Source of the DNA: Streptomyces sp. GS7 | GTDB taxonomy: Bacteria > Actinomycetota > Actinomycetes > Streptomycetales > Streptomycetaceae | DNA: 64,000 nucleotides | Assembly: GCF_009834125.1 (NCBI RefSeq) | Contig: NZ_CP047146.1 | Span: forward strand, 7,093,501 to 7,157,500 | Reading direction: 5' to 3' | Part shown: positions 58,424-64,000 of the stretch, piece after piece | Layout of the letters: each line of letters starts with the position of its first letter | Position numbering within the stretch: the first letter of the stretch is position 1 | Notes under the pieces: model-generated | What the model saw: only the letters and a program-made list of their open reading frames with translations | What the model was told of the DNA's origin: nothing | The model's database searches: none | Translations under genes and position numbers: made by a program

Positions 58424-61045
58424 GTGATCACCGCGCGGGCCGCCGCCACCTTCGAGCCGGTCGGGCGCTCCGTCGCCACTGCCCGTGCGTTCGTCAGGGA
58501 CACTCTCCAGGGTTGGGGCTGCGTCGACATCGTCGACGACGCCGTGGTCCTCACCAGCGAACTGGTCACCAATGCCGTGGTGCACGCCGGCACCGCCGCC
58601 GATGTGCTGTGCCTGCGCACCGACGGCGGCGTCCGCGTCTCCGTCGCCGACCGCTACCCCGAACGCGAGATTCCACTCCAGAGCGCCGGCCAGGCCATGG
58701 TCCACCCCGACCGCGAGGGCGGACGCGGCCTGCTGCTGTGCGGCGCGCTGGCCGCCCGCTGGGGCGTGGAGTACACCGCCGCCCAGAAGCACGTCTGGTT
58801 CCACCTCGAACTCCCCGAGCGCCCGGCCGGCACCCGCGCGGCCGGCCCCGCCCTCCCCGTGGACGCCCTCCCGGTCGCCGACACGCGGGTCCGCGTCGCG
58901 GTGATCCAGATCGACCGCGGCGGCTGCGTCAGCTTCTGGAACGAGGACGCCCAGGACCTCTTCGCGTACGACGCCGAACAGGTCATCGGCAAGCCCCTCA
59001 CCGACTTCGCCGCCTGGCCGCACACCCCCGGCACCGGCACCGGCATCGCCGAGGCGCTCCAGCTCTCCCGCTGGGAGGGCTCCTACGGCATAAGGGGCGC
59101 CGACGGCCGGGTCATCCCCGTCTACGCCTCCCATCTGCGGGTGCGCGACGCCGACGGCGAGGCGTCCACCGTCTGCCTCCTGGTCCGCGACCACGAACGC
59201 GCCATCCTCCAGAGCCCGCAGCGCACCCCCGCCGCCGACGCCACCACCCCGCCCGAGGGCCGCCCGTCCGACCCGTTCGAGGTCTTCATCGGCTCCCCGG
59301 CACCGGACGACCTCGACGGACTGCTCCAGCGCACCGTCGAACGCGCCCGCGACATGCTCGACGGCGACGCCGCCTACCTGCTCCTGGCCACCGACGACGA
59401 GACCGAGCTGGAGGTGCGCGCCTCCACCGGCCTGCCCTCCGCCCGCCAGCGGTTCGCCCGCGTCCCCGTGGAAGCCGGATCCGGACGCTACGGCTCCGCC
59501 CGGATGCCCGCCGTCCACGAAGACCTCACCGCCGTCCCCGGCGCCGTCCCGCTCCTCGCCGGTACGGGCATGCGCTCGGTCGTCACCGTCCCGCTCAAGG
59601 TCGAGGGCCGGCTCACCGGTTCGCTGGGCGTCGCCGCCGAGAGCCCCTCCCGTTACACCAACGAAGAGGCCCTGCGCCTCCAGTTCGCCGCCGACCGCAT
59701 CGCCCTCGCCGTCGAACGCGCCCGCCTCACCGAACTGGAGAAGCTGCGCCGCGGCTCCCTCTCCTTCCTCGTCGAGGCGTCCGACCTCCTCGCCGGCACC
59801 CTCGACCGCGACCAGACCCTGGCCCTGATGGCCCAGATGACGGTCCCCACCCTCGCCACCTGGTGCGCCGTCTACACCGTCGCCGACCAGGCCTCGGAAC
59901 CGGAACTCTCCTACGTCCTCCATGAGGACGAGGACCGCATCGACGGCCTCAAGACCCTGCTGATGAAGGTCGACCCGCCCGAGCCGGTGCCCACCCCCGG
60001 CGCCCGCGTCTGGACCGCCCCCGCCGACGCCGCCCACGACGCCGCGCTGCGCACCTCCCTGCGCAGCCTGGGCCTGGAGGAGTCCGCCCGCCCGTCCACG
60101 GGCCCCGGCGCCACTCTCGCCACCGCCTCCGCCGTCGGCGGCGAGACCGTCGTCCTCCCGCTGGTCGCCCGCAACCGCGTCATCGGCATGCTCACCCTGG
60201 GCAAACCCACCGAGGAGCACTTCCGCCAGGAGATCCTCGAACTCGCCGAGGACCTCTCCCGCCGCGCCGCCCTCGCCCTGGACAACGCCCGCCTGTACAG
60301 CGAGCGCACCGCCATCAGCCAGTCCCTCCAGCGCAGCCTGCTGCCCCCGGAGCTGCCCGACATCCCGGGCGTCGAGGTCGAGGTCATCTACCGCGCGGCC
60401 GGCGAGGGCAACGAGGTCGGCGGCGACTTCTACGACCTCTTCCCGATCCGCGACGGCGCCTACGGCTTCGCCATCGGCGACGTCTGCGGCACCGGCCCGG
60501 AGGCCGCCGCCGTCACCGGCCTCGCCCGGCACGCGCTCCGCCTGCTCGCCCGCGAGGGCTTCGGCGGCCCCGCCGTCCTGGAGCGCCTGAACGCCGCCAT
60601 CCTCGACGAGGGCGCCCGCAGCCGCTTCCTGACCCTCCTTTACGGCGAGCTGTGGCCGCAGGAGGACGGCAGCGCGCGGCTCAAGGTCGTCTGCGCCGGC
60701 CACCCCCTCCCGCTCCGCCTCCGCCAGGACGGCTCCGTCGAGCCGGCCGCCGAACCCCAGCCCCTCCTCGGCGTCCTGGACGACCTCGAACTGTACGAAC
60801 AGACCGTCACCCTCGACCCCGGTGACGTCCTGCTGTGCGTCACCGACGGCGTCACCGAACGCCGCGAGGGCACCCGCATGCTCGGCGACGACGGCCTCAC
60901 CGACGTTCTCACGACATGTACGGGCCTGACCGCCGGCGCGGTGGCCGCCCGCGTGCTGCGCGCCGTCGAGCGCTTCGCCGCCGAACCGGCCTCCGACGAC
61001 ATGGCCATCCTCGCCATGCGCGTCCCCGAAGTCCCTGCCGACTAG
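58424..61045 (+). CDS. osaC: OsaC: anti-sigma kinase, PAS, GAF and PP2C phosphatase protein
   Basis: An 873-residue multidomain regulator. An RsbW-like ATPase domain (VVLTSELVTNAVVHAG, GGRGLLLCGALAARWGV) is at residues 20-125, a PAS domain near 150-260, two GAF domains between about 300 and 620, and a SpoIIE/RsbU phosphatase domain with metal-binding aspartates (GNEVGGDFYDLF, GDVCGTG, DDMAIL) at the C-terminus. In S. coelicolor OsaC damps sigma-B after osmotic stress. GTG 58424 with GGGGAG upstream is preferred; ATGs at 58412 and 58355 are alternatives. Confidence 0.88.
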   Translation: MITARAAATFEPVGRSVATARAFVRDTLQGWGCVDIVDDAVVLTSELVTNAVVHAGTAADVLCLRTDGGVRVSVADRYPEREIPLQSAGQAMVHPDREGGRGLLLCGALAARWGVEYTAAQKHVWFHLELPERPAGTRAAGPALPVDALPVADTRVRVAVIQIDRGGCVSFWNEDAQDLFAYDAEQVIGKPLTDFAAWPHTPGTGTGIAEALQLSRWEGSYGIRGADGRVIPVYASHLRVRDADGEASTVCLLVRDHERAILQSPQRTPAADATTPPEGRPSDPFEVFIGSPAPDDLDGLLQRTVERARDMLDGDAAYLLLATDDETELEVRASTGLPSARQRFARVPVEAGSGRYGSARMPAVHEDLTAVPGAVPLLAGTGMRSVVTVPLKVEGRLTGSLGVAAESPSRYTNEEALRLQFAADRIALAVERARLTELEKLRRGSLSFLVEASDLLAGTLDRDQTLALMAQMTVPTLATWCAVYTVADQASEPELSYVLHEDEDRIDGLKTLLMKVDPPEPVPTPGARVWTAPADAAHDAALRTSLRSLGLEESARPSTGPGATLATASAVGGETVVLPLVARNRVIGMLTLGKPTEEHFRQEILELAEDLSRRAALALDNARLYSERTAISQSLQRSLLPPELPDIPGVEVEVIYRAAGEGNEVGGDFYDLFPIRDGAYGFAIGDVCGTGPEAAAVTGLARHALRLLAREGFGGPAVLERLNAAILDEGARSRFLTLLYGELWPQEDGSARLKVVCAGHPLPLRLRQDGSVEPAAEPQPLLGVLDDLELYEQTVTLDPGDVLLCVTDGVTERREGTRMLGDDGLTDVLTTCTGLTAGAVAARVLRAVERFAAEPASDDMAILAMRVPEVPAD

Positions 61046-61106
61046 CCCCCGTTGGGGGCGGAGACACCACTCCGCCCCCACCACTCCCCCGCCCACCACA
61101 TACGAA

Positions 61107-61136
61107 AAAGTCCCCCACCATCTGGTGGGGGACTTT
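61107..61136. terminator. bidirectional rho-independent terminator
   Basis: AAAGTCCCCCAC pairs with GTGGGGGACTTT over a CATCTG loop. On the minus strand it is followed by TTTTT just past the stem, ending the tRNA-Thr transcript; on the plus strand it serves osaC. Confidence 0.88.
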
Positions 61137-61146
61137 CCCTTTCCTG

Positions 61147-61219
61147 AGCCCCAATACGGAATCGAACCGTAGACCTTCTCCTTACCATGGAGACGCTCTG
61201 CCGACTGAGCTATTGGGGC
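61147..61219 (-). tRNA. tRNA-Thr (anticodon GGT)
   Basis: The minus strand reads GCCCCAATAGCTCAG at the 5' end and closes with TTGGGGC, a 7-bp acceptor stem. The anticodon loop is ATGGTAA between CTCC and GGAG, giving GGT (reads ACC). The TTCGATTC T-loop is intact. CCA is not encoded. Confidence 0.97.
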
Positions 61220-61290
61220 GCGGCAACGAGATAAATACTACCCCAACTCCGCGCCGTTTCCGAACCGTCCACACCGCCCACCCGCACCGC

Positions 61291-61980
61291 CTAAAAGGCC
61301 GGCTGCAGCAATCCCCCGAGCGCATTGCACGCCCCCACCATCCGGTGCAGCTCCCGCCGCGTCATGGCGGCATGCAGCGGCAGCGCCAGGGTCTCGTCCA
61401 CGGCCCGCTCGGTCTGCGGCAGGAACACGTCCCGCCGCAGCCCCGGCAACCGGTACACCGGCGCCTGTACGGGCACCTTGCAGGCAACTCCCTTGGCCCG
61501 CAACGCCCGCGCGAACGCATCCCGGTCCGGCCGCCCGTTCCCCGGCACCCGCACCACGTACTGCTGGTAGGTATGCCCCACCGCGGGCGTCGGCGTCGCC
61601 ACCCCGTTCAGCCGCCCGTCGAGGTACGTGGCATGCGCCCGCCGCTGTTCCACTCCGTCCGGCCGCGCCCCGGGCTCGTCCTCGACCAGCACCAACAGCC
61701 CGTACCGCTGGCCGACTTCACGGATCCACGCGGCATCCGCCTGCCGCCCGAACCGGTGTATCGCCACCACCGCGGCCGTCTGCCCGGTCACCACATCCGA
61801 CACGGCCGCCGGATCGAGACAGTAGCTCCCGGCATCCACATCGGCGAACACCGGCACCGCTCCCAACTCCACCACGGCCTGGGCGACTTCGGCGTTGCCG
61901 TAGGCCGGCACCACCACCTCGTCACCTGCACGGACACCGGCCGACCTGAGCGTTCCCACTGTCCCCATGCCGCGGAGCAT
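61291..61980 (-). CDS. shortened DegT/DnrJ/EryC1-like protein
   Basis: A 229-residue protein similar to sugar aminotransferases (GVRAGDEVVVPAYGNAEVAQAVVELGAVPVFADVD, then TYQQYVVRVPGNGRPDRDAFARAL). It lacks the first 50-60 residues and the PLP-binding lysine region of the 370-residue family, so it is probably not an aminotransferase. I used the ATG at 61980; GTG 61986 and ATG 61968 are also possible and none has a good ribosome binding site. It lies just downstream of the rRNA terminator. Confidence 0.65.
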   Translation of the reverse strand: MLRGMGTVGTLRSAGVRAGDEVVVPAYGNAEVAQAVVELGAVPVFADVDAGSYCLDPAAVSDVVTGQTAAVVAIHRFGRQADAAWIREVGQRYGLLVLVEDEPGARPDGVEQRRAHATYLDGRLNGVATPTPAVGHTYQQYVVRVPGNGRPDRDAFARALRAKGVACKVPVQAPVYRLPGLRRDVFLPQTERAVDETLALPLHAAMTRRELHRMVGACNALGGLLQPAF

Positions 61981-62030
61981 GTCCACGGGAGTTGAACGGC
62001 ACGTTACGCCCGTCACCTCACCTTCCGAAC

Positions 62031-62075
62031 AAAAAAGCTCCGGCCCCTGAACCAGAAGGTTCAGGGGCCGGAGCT
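62031..62075 (-). terminator. rRNA operon terminator
   Basis: An 18-bp perfect stem (AGCTCCGGCCCCTGAACC and its complement), an AGAA-type loop, then six T on the minus strand: a textbook rho-independent terminator after 5S. Confidence 0.95.
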
Positions 62076-62083
62076 GAATGATT

Positions 62084-62202
62084 GTTCGGCGGCGTCCTAC
62101 TCTCCCACAGGGTCCCCCCTGCAGTACCATCGGCGCTGAAAGGCTTAGCTTCCGGGTTCGAAATGTAACCGGGCGTTTCCCTAACGCAATAACCACCGAA
62201 AC
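62084..62202 (-). rRNA. 5S ribosomal RNA
   Basis: The minus strand reads GTTTCGGTGGTTATTGCG at the 5' end and GCCGCCGAAC at the 3' end, which pair, with the conserved CCCGGAAGCTAAGCC in between. The length is 119, normal for streptomycetes. Ends are inferred from pairing. Confidence 0.97.
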
Positions 62203-62278
62203 ACTATGAAGAAAACAAACTCCAGCCGACAAGGCGAGTTCGTTACTTCAGAACCTACACAGTGGACGCGAGCAACTG

Positions 62279-64000
<1,722 letters not shown>

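Noticed and set aside
61981..62232. A longer N-terminus for the DegT-like protein
   Set aside because: It would run through the rRNA terminator and the 5S gene.

Overview
The window is high-GC actinobacterial chromosome, almost certainly Streptomyces. The evidence is a strong third-position GC bias, GGAGG-type ribosome binding sites, gluRK-gluABCD, recA-recX, ftsK and osaABC laid out much as I recall them from the S. coelicolor core chromosome, and the 3' part of an rRNA operon at the right edge. Assignments come from reading the sequence; no database search was run.

Left part (1-11 kb): mostly leftward core genes: the start of a possible RelA/SpoT homologue, dapF, miaA, an extradiol-dioxygenase-like protein and miaB. 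A DinB-like protein diverges from a LysR regulator. A lone TAXI solute-binding protein meets a leftward cold-shock protein and DEAD-box helicase pair.

11-23 kb: the gluR-gluK two-component system diverges from the glutamate importer gluABCD. Next come an FAD monooxygenase, a cysteine-rich leader peptide, a cysteine dioxygenase and a rhodanese, then recX, recA and a DUF3046 gene leftward. Two copies of a 108-nt mini-ORF cassette sit exactly at stop/start junctions, one between gluC and gluD and one between the dioxygenase and the rhodanese.

23-36 kb: an M-box (magnesium) riboswitch and a small uORF precede an Nramp-related transporter whose metal-site residues are altered as in magnesium-transporting relatives. 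An orphan winged-helix protein, an LCP cell-wall ligase, an ArsR regulator and a TatB-like protein follow. Two TerD genes flank a transglycosylase-like gene, and both have a TTGCGCAA palindrome at nearly the same distance from the start. A secreted propeller-like protein, a toroid protein and azlCD with an AraC regulator complete the region.

37-52 kb: lhr helicase and a Nei/Fpg glycosylase, an internally deleted SDR remnant, dps, then leftward clgR, cinA, pgsA, rimO, a RodZ-like protein and ftsK.

52-64 kb: osaB and osaA (ten near-identical 92-residue HAMP units) diverge from osaC. Then come a tRNA-Thr, a shortened DegT-like gene, and 5S and 23S rRNA on the minus strand.
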